Below, in pieces: positions 43,354 to 51,701 of a DNA stretch of 64,000 nucleotides. The notes under the pieces are model-generated. The model was not told the origin of the DNA. It was given only the letters and a program-made list of their open reading frames with translations, and searched no databases. This DNA is from JALOAD01 sp023228995 [NCBI: Candidatus Muiribacterium halophilum] (GTDB lineage: Bacteria; Muiribacteriota; Muiribacteriia; Muiribacteriales): positions 24,289-88,288 of the forward strand of contig JALOAD010000007.1 of assembly GCA_023228995.1 (NCBI GenBank), given 5' to 3'. Position 1 is the first letter of the stretch, and each line of letters begins with the position of its first letter. Both the position numbers and the translations under genes were made by a program.

Positions 43354-44408
43354 TTTCTTACCACCTCCCTTAAACCAAGCCCAATTGCAGCAGTAAGTTC
43401 TTGTTTATACTCTTCAAGCTCATCCATATTAGGAACACTAACTCCCAGATCAACAAACGGATCTGCAAATTCAACTTCAATACCTAATTCATTTGCAAGA
43501 AAAGCATCAATATTAGGCAATTTAGAAGTCCCCCCAGTAAGGATAATCTTATCAATCTGCTTTTCTCTTGACTGGGCTTTAAAAAAGTCAAAAGATCTTC
43601 TTATTTCAGACACAAGTTCTTCAATAATAGTATTTATAACATCTGAAACTTCATTTCTGTCAGATTCTTCTATTGCAACTCTACCTTCTTCTTTTTTAAT
43701 ATTTTCAGCCTGTGAAAGTTCAAGTTTGAGAACATCCTTAATAACATTGCTTATATTATTCCCCGCAATATTAACATTTCTGTGAAAATCAAGAACCCCT
43801 CTTTTAATTATATCAATATTTGTGGTGGATGCACCAATATCAATAATTGCTACAATTCCGTCAGGATCAACCTGAGCACTTAAAGCATTTAATACTCCAA
43901 AACAGTCTACATCTACAACTTTAAGAGTAACACCGGCATTTTTTAATGTAATCTGATATGTATTTAATATTTCTTTAGGAGTACACACAAGAAGAATATA
44001 ATTCTGCGAACCTTCTTCTTCTGCAATCTCACCAAGATTAAAATAAGATATCTGAACCTCATCAATACTGTATGGAATATACTGCTCAGCTTCAAACTTT
44101 ATCGCTTCTTTCAATTCATCAGCAGCCATTACTGGCATTTTAATAAATCGAATTATAGTATTTTGCGACAAAAGTCCACCTACATAAGTAGAGCCTTTTA
44201 ATTTACCTGCTTTAATGACATCTTTTATAGTATCTGTCACCGCAGCTCCATCCACAATATTTCCTTCAACAATTACACCTTCCATAGGCAGATGTGCTAT
44301 GCCGAAACCAGCTAAAACTGGCTGTTTACCAAGTTTAAGCATTACAATCTTTACTGCACTGGAACCTACATCAATTCCGATTATACTGTTTCCACCACCA
44401 AATAGCAT
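43350..44408 (-). CDS. pilM: Type IV pilus ATPase-like protein PilM
   Basis: Actin-like cytoplasmic protein that binds ATP and the PilN tail. The phosphate-binding loops are IIGIDVGSSAVKIV, VAIIDIGASTTNIDI and ILTGGTSKLPN. I chose the ATG at 44408 (352 aa) because GAAGGAG lies 7 nt upstream; a start at 44438 has none. It is the first gene of pilMNOPQ. Confidence 0.94.
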   Translation of the reverse strand: MLFGGGNSIIGIDVGSSAVKIVMLKLGKQPVLAGFGIAHLPMEGVIVEGNIVDGAAVTDTIKDVIKAGKLKGSTYVGGLLSQNTIIRFIKMPVMAADELKEAIKFEAEQYIPYSIDEVQISYFNLGEIAEEEGSQNYILLVCTPKEILNTYQITLKNAGVTLKVVDVDCFGVLNALSAQVDPDGIVAIIDIGASTTNIDIIKRGVLDFHRNVNIAGNNISNVIKDVLKLELSQAENIKKEEGRVAIEESDRNEVSDVINTIIEELVSEIRRSFDFFKAQSREKQIDKIILTGGTSKLPNIDAFLANELGIEVEFADPFVDLGVSVPNMDELEEYKQELTAAIGLGLREVVRK

Positions 44409-44453
44409 AAATAACTCCTTCTCAGACTGAAATTTCAAAAATGCTTGTTTTTG

Positions 44454-44461
44454 TTATCGGC
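44454..44461 (-). promoter_or_regulatory. Possible sigma-28-type -10 element upstream of pilM
   Basis: The minus strand reads GCCGATAA, the exact FliA -10 consensus, about 46 nt upstream of the pilM ATG. The -35 region at the proper distance does not match TAAA, so the case is weak. Confidence 0.3.
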
Positions 44462-44539
44462 AGCTGATATTCTGTTGATTAAATAATTTTTTTAGATAAT
44501 AAATTTTGTTTTTTACCGCCAGACACAAAGGAAAAAAAT

Positions 44540-45367
44540 ATGCCTGTATTTACCCAAAAATTAGAAAAAACCGACTTTCCAAAGCTTGAGCAATATTTAA
44601 TAGAAAATAATTTTTCTAAAGAATCTATCGGACAATATCAACTTTTTTATTATAAAAATATAAATTGCACTGTAATATTATACTCTTCAGGAAAAGTTGT
44701 TTTTTCTGGAAAAAGTCCAGAATTTCATTTTGAAAACTGGAATAGTACCGGTGACCCAATAGAAACACATATAGGTTCTGATGAAGCTGGAAAAGGTGAT
44801 TTTTTTGGTCCTCTTGTAGTATGTGCTAGTCTTGTCGATGAAAAAACAGGATTATATATTAAAAATATGGGAATTACAGAAAGCAAAGGAACTTCATCTG
44901 AAAAAATATTTAAAATGTCACAAGAATTAAAAAAAATAATACAATTTGAAACAATTAAAATAAATCCACCAAAATACAATGAACTTATAAAAAAATTCAA
45001 AAATCTCAATAGCATGCTAGCATGGGCTCATGAAAAAGCAGTAAACACACTTGCAGAAAAAACCAAATCAAAAGCAGATATAATAATAGATAAATTCGCA
45101 TCAGTTAATATAAAAAGTTTACATGGCAATAAAATAATAATGGAAACTCATGCAGAAAAACACATTGCAGTCGCAGTAGCATCTGTAATTGCAAAAGCTG
45201 AAGTATTATATTGGTTTAAAAATACATCAAAAGAAATTGGAATAAAAATTCCTTTAGGTGCAACAAATGTAAAAAGCACAGCAAATAGTATAATATCCAA
45301 ATTAGGCAGAGAAAAACTTGATACACTCGTAAAAACACATTTTAAAACCTATAAAGAGTTGAATTAA
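44540..45367 (+). CDS. rnhC: Ribonuclease HIII
   Basis: Cleaves RNA in RNA-DNA hybrids. An N-terminal TBP-like substrate-binding domain (about residues 1-80, ending SGKSPEFHF) precedes the type 2 RNase H fold with GSDEAGKGDFFGPLV, and later acidic catalytic residues lie in ADIIIDKFAS. The N-terminal domain and DEAGKGD mark RNase HIII rather than RNase HII. At 275 aa it is slightly short. It is divergent from pilM, with AAAGGA before the ATG. Confidence 0.93.
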   Translation: MPVFTQKLEKTDFPKLEQYLIENNFSKESIGQYQLFYYKNINCTVILYSSGKVVFSGKSPEFHFENWNSTGDPIETHIGSDEAGKGDFFGPLVVCASLVDEKTGLYIKNMGITESKGTSSEKIFKMSQELKKIIQFETIKINPPKYNELIKKFKNLNSMLAWAHEKAVNTLAEKTKSKADIIIDKFASVNIKSLHGNKIIMETHAEKHIAVAVASVIAKAEVLYWFKNTSKEIGIKIPLGATNVKSTANSIISKLGREKLDTLVKTHFKTYKELN

Positions 45368-45385
45368 TCTGATTAAATAGAAAAA

Positions 45386-45424
45386 GCAGTATAAGAGTAT
45401 GTGAAGCGGTATAAGAACGGTATT
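45386..45424 (+). repeat. TATACGC-family repeat array, copy 3
   Basis: GCAGTATAAGA, GTATGTGAAGCGGTATAAGA and ACGGTAT units, in the opposite orientation to copies 1, 2 and 4. The array lies between the converging rnhC and DUF4276 genes. Confidence 0.7.
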
Positions 45425-45428
45425 TTTA

Positions 45429-45998
45429 TTAAGTAGAAATTATTTTTTTTATTCCATTTATTAATGCGTTAAAACTTTTTGATTTATTATTTTCTAAATT
45501 TAAGTATTTAGATATTTTTCTAGAACCTATTACTTTTTGATATTGTTCTTTTGTTATGCTTTTAAGTACTCTGGCAGGATTTAATAAATTATCGGGATTT
45601 CTAAATTTTGCTTTATAACTCTTTGTTTTTGCTAAATTTGCTATAGAATATGCATTTTCTACAGCTTGTAAATCACCTAAATAAAATGTTTCTAATTCAT
45701 GACATGCTATTCTTATTAATACTCTTTCAGATTTGCCTGTATTATTAACTTTTTTTCGTAATCTATCTTTTAAATTTATACAATTTGATTGGTCTTGATC
45801 TCTTAAGATAATAAAAAATGTATCTGGAACAAGAAAATTTTTGATTTTTGATTCGAGATTTCTATCAAGATCTTGTTTTCCTTCAAAAACTATGAATTTA
45901 ATATCAAAATCTTCAGATGAAAAGTTAAGTTTATTAAAAAGATTAATTAACATCTCTTTTGCTGAAAGTTCTTCTAAAAGAAAAACTATTGTTCTCAC
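45429..45998 (-). CDS. DUF4276-family protein (Toprim-like nuclease candidate)
   Basis: The conserved features of DUF4276 are visible: an N-terminal hydrophobic strand ending in acidic residues (IVFLLEELSAKE), ILRDQDQSNC and RIACHELETFYLGD. The spacing of the Glu and Asp residues suits a Toprim-type metal site. I chose GTG at 45998 (189 aa), which overlaps the ATPase stop as GTGA with GGTGGAG upstream; an ATG at 46034 lies deep in the ATPase gene. The ATPase-DUF4276 pair resembles OLD- and PARIS-type ATPase plus Toprim defence modules. This is inference. Confidence 0.8.
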   Translation of the reverse strand: MRTIVFLLEELSAKEMLINLFNKLNFSSEDFDIKFIVFEGKQDLDRNLESKIKNFLVPDTFFIILRDQDQSNCINLKDRLRKKVNNTGKSERVLIRIACHELETFYLGDLQAVENAYSIANLAKTKSYKAKFRNPDNLLNPARVLKSITKEQYQKVIGSRKISKYLNLENNKSKSFNALINGIKKIIST

Positions 45999-47182
45999 AA
46001 CGGATCTACTCCACCAAACAAACCTTGTTTCCACAAATAACCCATTTTGTCACCATTTTCCATATAAGCTTTGATTTGTTTATCTTCAGAAGCTCTAACA
46101 ATTTCGGTATATCCATTTTTCTTTTCAAGCCAAAAAACTTCTTTAAGTTGAGTAGCATTAAGAAAATCTGGAGAATGAGTAGAAACAAATACCTGACTTT
46201 TTCGATTAGAATAGCTTCTAAATTCCTCAGCTAATTCCAAAAGTAAAGTTGGATACAATTGATTTTCCGGTTCTTCAATACACAGCAAAGGATAAGGATT
46301 TGGATCATATAATAATACTAAATAAGCAAGCATTTTTATTGTACCATCTGATACATATTTTGCCAAAAATGGATCTTCAAATGATTCATCGTGAAATTTT
46401 AGCAAAACTCTCCCTTCTTCCGTTGTCTTAGCTTCAACATTATTGATTCCAGGAACTCTTCTTTTTAAAGTCTCAATAATTTTATCAAAAATTTCTCTAT
46501 GCTGATTATATAAATACTGTATAACAAGTGATAGATTCTCACCTTCTCTCGAAAGATGTTCAGCATAACCAACTTCCTGTTCTTGTCTTGATTTATTGAT
46601 ATGAAAATCAGATACATGCCAGTTTTCAATTAAATTCCCTAATGCAACTACAGCTGGAAATTTTTCAAATTGTGATAATCCTTTTATAGCTAAAATATCA
46701 TTAGATTTTAATTTTTGATCTTCTCGTTTTAAATCATTAATATCTTCAACTTGTTCAAGTTCATTTGTTACAGCGTTTCCTTTGCCATCAGAAAAATCAA
46801 GAAAATGCCATGGAGTACCTTTTCTACCCCTTCTGTATTTAAGAATTTCTCTTTCAATAAAAGCTCTATTGTCTTTTTCATTTATTTTCAAAAAATATGT
46901 TATAATCGGACTGTTTTTTTCTTCTCTAAATTTAATCTCTAACTCTATTGGACCGCATGAGTTTCTAGTTTTCACTTCTTTAAAACCTCTACTTCCCCCT
47001 AGTTTTATAAGTGCTGTATTAACATTACTGGTAAAAGCATCTTTAAGAAATCCAAACACATTGAATATTGTACTTTTTCCAGTACCATTCGCTCCTACAA
47101 TAACACAAAAATCAGGTATGTTTTCTAATTTTGCATTTTTAAAAGCTTTAAAGTTTTTTATATGTATGCTTTCTATTTTCAT
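45995..47182 (-). CDS. ABC/RecF-like AAA ATPase paired with DUF4276
   Basis: Walker A GANGTGKST is at residues 30-38, a signature-like SDGTIKMLAYLVLL precedes Walker B LLCIEEPENQLYP, and the H-loop is VSTHSPDFL. The N-terminus (MKIESIHIKNFKAFKN) is typical of the AAA_21/RecF-like group. There is no coiled-coil arm, so it is not SMC. Such ATPases act in phage-defence pairs with a nuclease subunit. The ATPase comes first and is translationally coupled to the DUF4276 gene. Both ends of the pair are bordered by short-repeat intergenic DNA. Confidence 0.88.
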   Translation of the reverse strand: MKIESIHIKNFKAFKNAKLENIPDFCVIVGANGTGKSTIFNVFGFLKDAFTSNVNTALIKLGGSRGFKEVKTRNSCGPIELEIKFREEKNSPIITYFLKINEKDNRAFIEREILKYRRGRKGTPWHFLDFSDGKGNAVTNELEQVEDINDLKREDQKLKSNDILAIKGLSQFEKFPAVVALGNLIENWHVSDFHINKSRQEQEVGYAEHLSREGENLSLVIQYLYNQHREIFDKIIETLKRRVPGINNVEAKTTEEGRVLLKFHDESFEDPFLAKYVSDGTIKMLAYLVLLYDPNPYPLLCIEEPENQLYPTLLLELAEEFRSYSNRKSQVFVSTHSPDFLNATQLKEVFWLEKKNGYTEIVRASEDKQIKAYMENGDKMGYLWKQGLFGGVDPL

Positions 47183-47361
47183 AATTATTCCTTAGAAAAA
47201 ATAAAGAGAATTTTATTTATTTTTCATAAGTTTATATTTTATACACAAAATCGTCAAATAACAACATTGTTTTTATTAATTATTAATTAGATGTAAAGCA
47301 TTATTAATTGTGACCTCTGAACAATTATACTAAATTTTTGAAACAAAAAAAATTAATTACT

Positions 47362-47400
47362 CGCATACCACCTTTATACGCTTCATATACTGCTTTTATA
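47362..47400 (-). repeat. TATACGC-family repeat array, copy 4
   Basis: CGCATACCACC, TTATACGCTTC and ATATACTGCTTTTAT form a short array. As at 3621, a TCCCGG hairpin follows within about 10 bp. Confidence 0.7.
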
Positions 47401-47404
47401 ATAC

Positions 47405-47475
47405 AGATCCCGGCTCATAATCACACCGGGAAAACACAATATTGATTTTTGTATTTAATCAGAGGACTCAATTAT
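47405..47475. repeat. 70-bp repeat with TCCCGG/CCGGGA hairpin, copy 3
   Basis: The arms are at 47408-47413 and 47426-47431, followed by ATTGATTTTTGT and GGACTCAATTA, the same order as at 22478-22549. The two long copies differ at scattered positions, which suggests an old dispersed element. Confidence 0.65.
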
Positions 47476-47517
47476 CAACTTGTTGCACTAATTATTTTTA
47501 ACATTTCTACAAAAAAA

Positions 47518-47547
47518 AAGATAAAGCAGGTTACCCTGCTTTATCTT
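47518..47547 (-). terminator. Terminator after chemoreceptor gene
   Basis: The stem AGATAAAGCAGG/CCTGCTTTATCT with a short loop is followed on the minus strand by a run of nine T. It lies 15 bp after the stop codon at 47562. Confidence 0.93.
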
Positions 47548-47561
47548 TTTGAGTAAATATT

Positions 47562-49517
47562 TTAGAATCCTAGTTTATCATCATCATTTAACGGTAAAAT
47601 TGTTTCTCCATCTATTTTATTCTTTTTCTTGTAATTCTTATTTGTTTTATTACTGCTATAATTTACTTTATTTTTTTTTTCACTGTTTTTTTTTACTGTA
47701 ACTGTATTTGATGACATGACATTTTTATTTGAACCATAAACTATTCCTGAAAGCATATCAACAACTTCTTTCATCTGAGCTGCCTGTCCTGTCAATTCTT
47801 CACTTGCTGCTGCTGCCTCTTCAGAGTTTGCTGCATTTGCCTGAGTTGCTTTTTCAAGTTCAGATACTGCAACATTAATCTGATTAATACCTTTATTTTG
47901 TTCATCAGAAGCTGTAGATACTTCATTTATAAGCTCACTTACTTTTGTAACACCATCATTTATGCTTAAAAGTGCATCTGATACTTCTTTTGCAACTTTA
48001 ACACCGTTTTCAGAATTTACTTTACTTTCTTCAATAAGTGCAGCAGTGTTTTTAGCAGCTTCAGCACTTCTTTGAGCAAGATTTCTAACTTCTTCTGCTA
48101 CAACTGCAAAGCCTTTTCCAGCTTCTCCAGCACGAGCAGCTTCAACTGCAGCATTTAATGCAAGAAGATTAGTCTGAAAAGCTATTTCATCAATAGTTTT
48201 TATTATTTTAGCAGTTTCATCTGAAGAATCTTTAATAGAATTAATTGCTTCCATCATTCTCTTCATTATATCCATACCTTTTGCAGAATTATCTTTAGCT
48301 TCACCACTCATAAGATTAGCCTGTCTTGCATTTTCAGTATTTTGCTTTGTCATAGACGATAATTCTTCCAAAGATGCTGAACTTTCTTCAAGTGAAGAAG
48401 CTTGTTCATTTGCAACCTGAGCCATTTCCTGTGAAGACTGACTAACCTGATCAGCAGCTGATGCAACTTGATCTGAACCAGAATTAAGATCATCTATTAT
48501 TCTTATTACAGGAGTTGTTATTCCTTTTGCAAGAAATAAGGCAAGTCCAATTCCAAATATTACACCTATACTAAGACCAATTATCATTATATATACAGCA
48601 GAAGTAAGTCCTGCTGAAGATTCATCAGTAGCCTTAGCTGACATTCGTTGCATATTTTCACTTAAATTTTGTGCTAATTCAATAATTCCCGGATAAATAT
48701 TTGCTCTAATTTCTCCTAGATTTCCAAACTCAGCCCATAGATTTTTAACAAGCTCTATATTTTTTTTATATTCATTAGCACTAGCCATTATATTATTAAG
48801 TTGTCTTATGTTTTCATCTCTTATTGTGTTTTTAATTAAATATTCAAGAAGTGGATTTATATTTTTAAATATTTCATCTGTTTCACTAATTATTTCAACA
48901 GATTTAGTTTCCATAGCTTTCCAAGCTGTAATTCTTGCTTTATTACCAAGATCTATAATTGTATTGATTGTATTAATCTTTTTAAGTCTTTCATCAATTA
49001 CATCTCTACCTAATTCATTTTTAAATAAATCATTCATAGTTTTTAAATAAAGATCACAATTTTCCATATAATTAGTCGCAGCATTATTCATAACTTCCTG
49101 TGCTTTTTTTAGATTCTCTGAATTTTTTATTGTTGTTTCAATAGCATCACTATATTTGTCAAAATTATTATATAAACTCTTTATATCACTTTCAGCATTT
49201 ATACCTTTAGCATTTCTGATTATTTGTTCAAATTCAGAAACAGATTTTTTAGTAATTTCAACACCTGTTTTTCCTTTTTTTATATAAGATTCATCTTGAG
49301 TAAAGGCAAAATATACTACATTATAAACTGTATTCCAAAATTGATTTATTGTATCTGATGTGCTTACCATGCTAGGAACATAAACTTCTTTTATTTCTTC
49401 AGATATTTTTTTTGCACTATTCATATTTACAATAGCAATTGTTCCAAGAATAACAGCAATCATAAGAACAGCAATAAATCCACTTAAAATTTTTGCACTT
49501 AATGTCATATTTTTCAT
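47562..49517 (-). CDS. Methyl-accepting chemotaxis protein
   Basis: TM1 is at about residues 9-30. A long all-helical periplasmic domain of about 275 aa (four-helix or HBM type) follows. TM2 is at about 307-332, then HAMP and a cytoplasmic signalling domain with the hairpin [21 protein letters not shown]. The C-terminal tail is basic, then acidic (NDDDKLGF), and is not a canonical CheR-binding pentapeptide. It lies 1 bp from cheW, so receptor and adaptor are made together. The ligand is unknown; the periplasmic size fits a small-molecule sensor. Confidence 0.95.
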   Translation of the reverse strand: MKNMTLSAKILSGFIAVLMIAVILGTIAIVNMNSAKKISEEIKEVYVPSMVSTSDTINQFWNTVYNVVYFAFTQDESYIKKGKTGVEITKKSVSEFEQIIRNAKGINAESDIKSLYNNFDKYSDAIETTIKNSENLKKAQEVMNNAATNYMENCDLYLKTMNDLFKNELGRDVIDERLKKINTINTIIDLGNKARITAWKAMETKSVEIISETDEIFKNINPLLEYLIKNTIRDENIRQLNNIMASANEYKKNIELVKNLWAEFGNLGEIRANIYPGIIELAQNLSENMQRMSAKATDESSAGLTSAVYIMIIGLSIGVIFGIGLALFLAKGITTPVIRIIDDLNSGSDQVASAADQVSQSSQEMAQVANEQASSLEESSASLEELSSMTKQNTENARQANLMSGEAKDNSAKGMDIMKRMMEAINSIKDSSDETAKIIKTIDEIAFQTNLLALNAAVEAARAGEAGKGFAVVAEEVRNLAQRSAEAAKNTAALIEESKVNSENGVKVAKEVSDALLSINDGVTKVSELINEVSTASDEQNKGINQINVAVSELEKATQANAANSEEAAAASEELTGQAAQMKEVVDMLSGIVYGSNKNVMSSNTVTVKKNSEKKNKVNYSSNKTNKNYKKKNKIDGETILPLNDDDKLGF

Positions 49518-49518
49518 A

Positions 49519-49998
49519 TTAATCCTCCAAAATTCCTTTTATTATTTCAGAATCACCCGATATAAGTCTGTCAATATCAAGTAGAATTATCACTTTTTCA
49601 TCGATTTTCCCAACTCCTTTGACAAAATTCATTTCCTCGTCTATGCCAAATTGAGGTGGTGTTTCTATATTACTTTCTGATATATCAATTACTTCTCTTA
49701 CTTCATCAACAATTATTCCTTCTTTTAGCTTATCAAGCTGAATAACTATTATGCAGGTTTTTTCAGTATCTTCAGTAACATCCATATCAAATTTGTTTCT
49801 CAATTCAATTACAGGAATAACATTTCCCCTTAAATTGATTACTCCACGAACATAACAAGGAGCTTTTGGAAATTTTGTAACATTCATCATTCCAATAATT
49901 TCTTGAACTTTAAGTATTTCAATTCCATAGATTTCAGAACCGACTATAAAAGTCAAATACTTGCCCGCCATCTGACTTGTTTTCAATGGTTTTGCCAT
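49519..49998 (-). CDS. cheW: Chemotaxis adaptor CheW
   Basis: Couples receptors to the CheA kinase. The CheW SH3-like fold is clear ([51 protein letters not shown]). At 159 aa it is a single-domain CheW. AGGAGG is followed closely by the ATG. No cheA, cheY or cheR is adjacent. Confidence 0.95.
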   Translation of the reverse strand: MAKPLKTSQMAGKYLTFIVGSEIYGIEILKVQEIIGMMNVTKFPKAPCYVRGVINLRGNVIPVIELRNKFDMDVTEDTEKTCIIVIQLDKLKEGIIVDEVREVIDISESNIETPPQFGIDEEMNFVKGVGKIDEKVIILLDIDRLISGDSEIIKGILED

Positions 49999-50459
49999 AC
50001 GCCCTCCTATTATATTATTATATTATATAATATATTTATATTACTATCTATTATATATCTATGTCAACAAATACAATAAAATAATTATAGAATTAATAAA
50101 TAAGGCTAATGTCTGAAAATTTAAAAATTGTAAGACTTATAAGAGAAGTATAAGGGCGGTATAGATGCGGTATGTGAAGCGTATAGAATCAGTATAAAAA
50201 ATGTATGTAAGGCATATGAAAGATGTATAAGAGAAGAATAAAGCAATAAAGTTTTTATACTCTCTTATACGCTTTTATACGCACTTATACTGCTTTTATA
50301 CGCTTTTATACGCTTTTATACGCTTTTATACGCTTTTATACGCACTTATACTGCTTTTATACGCTTTTATACGCTTTTGTACGCTCTTATACTGCTTTTA
50401 TACGCACTTATACTGCTTTTATACGCTTTTATACGCTTTTGTACGCTCTTATACTGCTT
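49999..50459. other. 461-bp intergenic region dominated by the TATACGC array
   Basis: There is no gene here. The first 70 bp hold the cheW promoter candidate and most of the rest is the large repeat array at 50135-50462. Confidence 0.8.
50038..50067 (-). promoter_or_regulatory. Possible cheW-receptor promoter
   Basis: On the minus strand TTGACA (50062-50067) is 18 bp from TAATAT (50038-50043), about 40 bp before the cheW start, in a TATA-rich segment. The -10 match is imperfect. Confidence 0.35.
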
Positions 50460-50462
50460 TTA
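50135..50462. repeat. Large TATACGC repeat array with inverted halves
   Basis: The right half (from about 50256) has some 20 units of TTTTATACGC, CACTTATACTG and GTACGCTC, most on an exact 10-bp period. It includes a 62-bp higher-order repeat (50342-50403, repeated from 50404). The left half (50135-50245) carries the same words on the other strand (GTATAAGGGCGGTATAGA, GCGGTATGTGAAGCG), so the whole is a loose inverted repeat centred near 50250. The right end runs into the stop codon of the next gene. Arrays at 3621, 38767, 45386, 47362 and 58946 share the words. Confidence 0.88.
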
Positions 50463-51701
50463 TGTTTTAAGCTTATTTTTCTTTACTGATGGAAATAAAA
50501 TATTATTAAGTATTAATCTATACCCTGGTGAATTTTTATGAAGTTCAAGTTTTGTTTCTTTTTCGCCTACTAAATGTGCATAATCTTCAGGATCATGTCC
50601 GCCAAGAAATGTAAAAGTACCTTTACCTCTAATTCCATGAATGTATTTAACCTGATTATCATTTAAAAATCCTAATACAAGCACATCAGATTTAACTGTT
50701 TTTTTATTAAATGCTGTGGTTTGTCCAAGAAAATCTTTAATTATTCTTGTATGATTTTGTGTCAATATAGCTGCTGTTCTATCAAATTTTGCAGCAAATT
50801 CAAATAATCTAAATGTTTTTATACTTGAATAAGCATTTTTTACTTCAATATCTATATTAGAGAACTCATAAATATATGGATTAGTTATAATTTCAAAATT
50901 TTCAAATGCAAAACAAGTTTTAAAATCTAATTTTTCTTTATAATCAGGATCTATTGGAGTTTCATCTATTTCAGGTGCACAAATATCTGTATTTAGTGTA
51001 GCTAAAGCTATATCTAGTGTATCTGTAGATGCACACATTGCAAATAAAAATCCACCTTTTTCAACATAATCTCTTATAATTAAAGCTATGTTTTTTTTAA
51101 GCTCAGGAACTGATTTAAAACCATATTTAAAAGCTCTTGCTTTTTCAATTTTATATTTTTCTTTATACCAATCAGCTGTGCCATAAGAAGCGTAAAATTT
51201 GCCCATTTGACCTGTAAAATCCTCATGATGAAGATGTAACCAATCATAATCAGCAAGTTTTCCAGCTAATATTTCATCATCATAAACTTTATCATAAGGG
51301 ATTTCTGCATATTCTAAAGCCATAGTAACAGCATCATCCCATGGATTTGATGTATCTGGTGTATAAACTGCAATTTTTGAAGGTACACTAATTGATTCTT
51401 TAGAACAATTTGATTCTTCTAAAATACTTTCAATTTTAACAACATCTTCTATTGATAATTCATCAAAAGATACTTTAGATTTCATAATTATATCTTTAAC
51501 ACTATTATCTCCTTCAATTAAAAAAGAACCGCCTCTATAATTAAGAAGCCAGCTTATTTCAAAACCTTTCTCTACAAGTGTATAAACTACTCCATAAGCT
51601 TTAAGATGATCATTTTGTACATTATCCATGTAAATAAGATATGGTTTTGCATTTATTACAATCAAAATGCTAAACATTAATATTATAAATTTAATTTTCA
51701 A
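50460..51701 (-). CDS. Secreted GATase-like protein (often mislabelled asparagine synthetase B)
   Basis: A signal peptide (KIKFIILMFSILIVINA) is followed by a roughly 390-aa domain that begins YLIYMDNVQNDHLKAYGVVY and contains WLLNYRGGSF, WLHLHHEDFTGQMG, FLFAMCASTDTLDIAL and FLGGHDPEDYAH. Relatives in Bacteroidetes-type genomes are labelled asparagine synthetase B, but no ATP-pyrophosphatase or Ntn domain is present. The FAMCAS nucleophile-elbow region suggests a class I glutaminase-like fold. I prefer TTG at 51701 (AAGGAG 8 nt upstream); ATG at 51722 is possible. It lies in an operon with TPR and DUF4175 genes. Confidence 0.75.
   Translation of the reverse strand: MKIKFIILMFSILIVINAKPYLIYMDNVQNDHLKAYGVVYTLVEKGFEISWLLNYRGGSFLIEGDNSVKDIIMKSKVSFDELSIEDVVKIESILEESNCSKESISVPSKIAVYTPDTSNPWDDAVTMALEYAEIPYDKVYDDEILAGKLADYDWLHLHHEDFTGQMGKFYASYGTADWYKEKYKIEKARAFKYGFKSVPELKKNIALIIRDYVEKGGFLFAMCASTDTLDIALATLNTDICAPEIDETPIDPDYKEKLDFKTCFAFENFEIITNPYIYEFSNIDIEVKNAYSSIKTFRLFEFAAKFDRTAAILTQNHTRIIKDFLGQTTAFNKKTVKSDVLVLGFLNDNQVKYIHGIRGKGTFTFLGGHDPEDYAHLVGEKETKLELHKNSPGYRLILNNILFPSVKKNKLKT

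Larger units (their letters stand above)
47183..47561. other. 379-bp intergenic region with several repeat types
   Basis: It contains a weak AATTAG unit (near 47285), a TATACGC array, the 70-bp CCGGG repeat, CTAATT words and the chemoreceptor terminator. The ATPase promoter should lie near 47190-47280, but I cannot point to it with confidence. Confidence 0.6.

Noticed and set aside
50135-50462. Possible CRISPR array
   Set aside because: Units are about 10 bp with no unique spacers and no cas genes nearby; it is a short tandem repeat.
50460-51701. Asparagine synthetase B
   Set aside because: There is a signal peptide and no glutamine-hydrolysing Ntn or ATP-pyrophosphatase domain; the label is a propagated misannotation.
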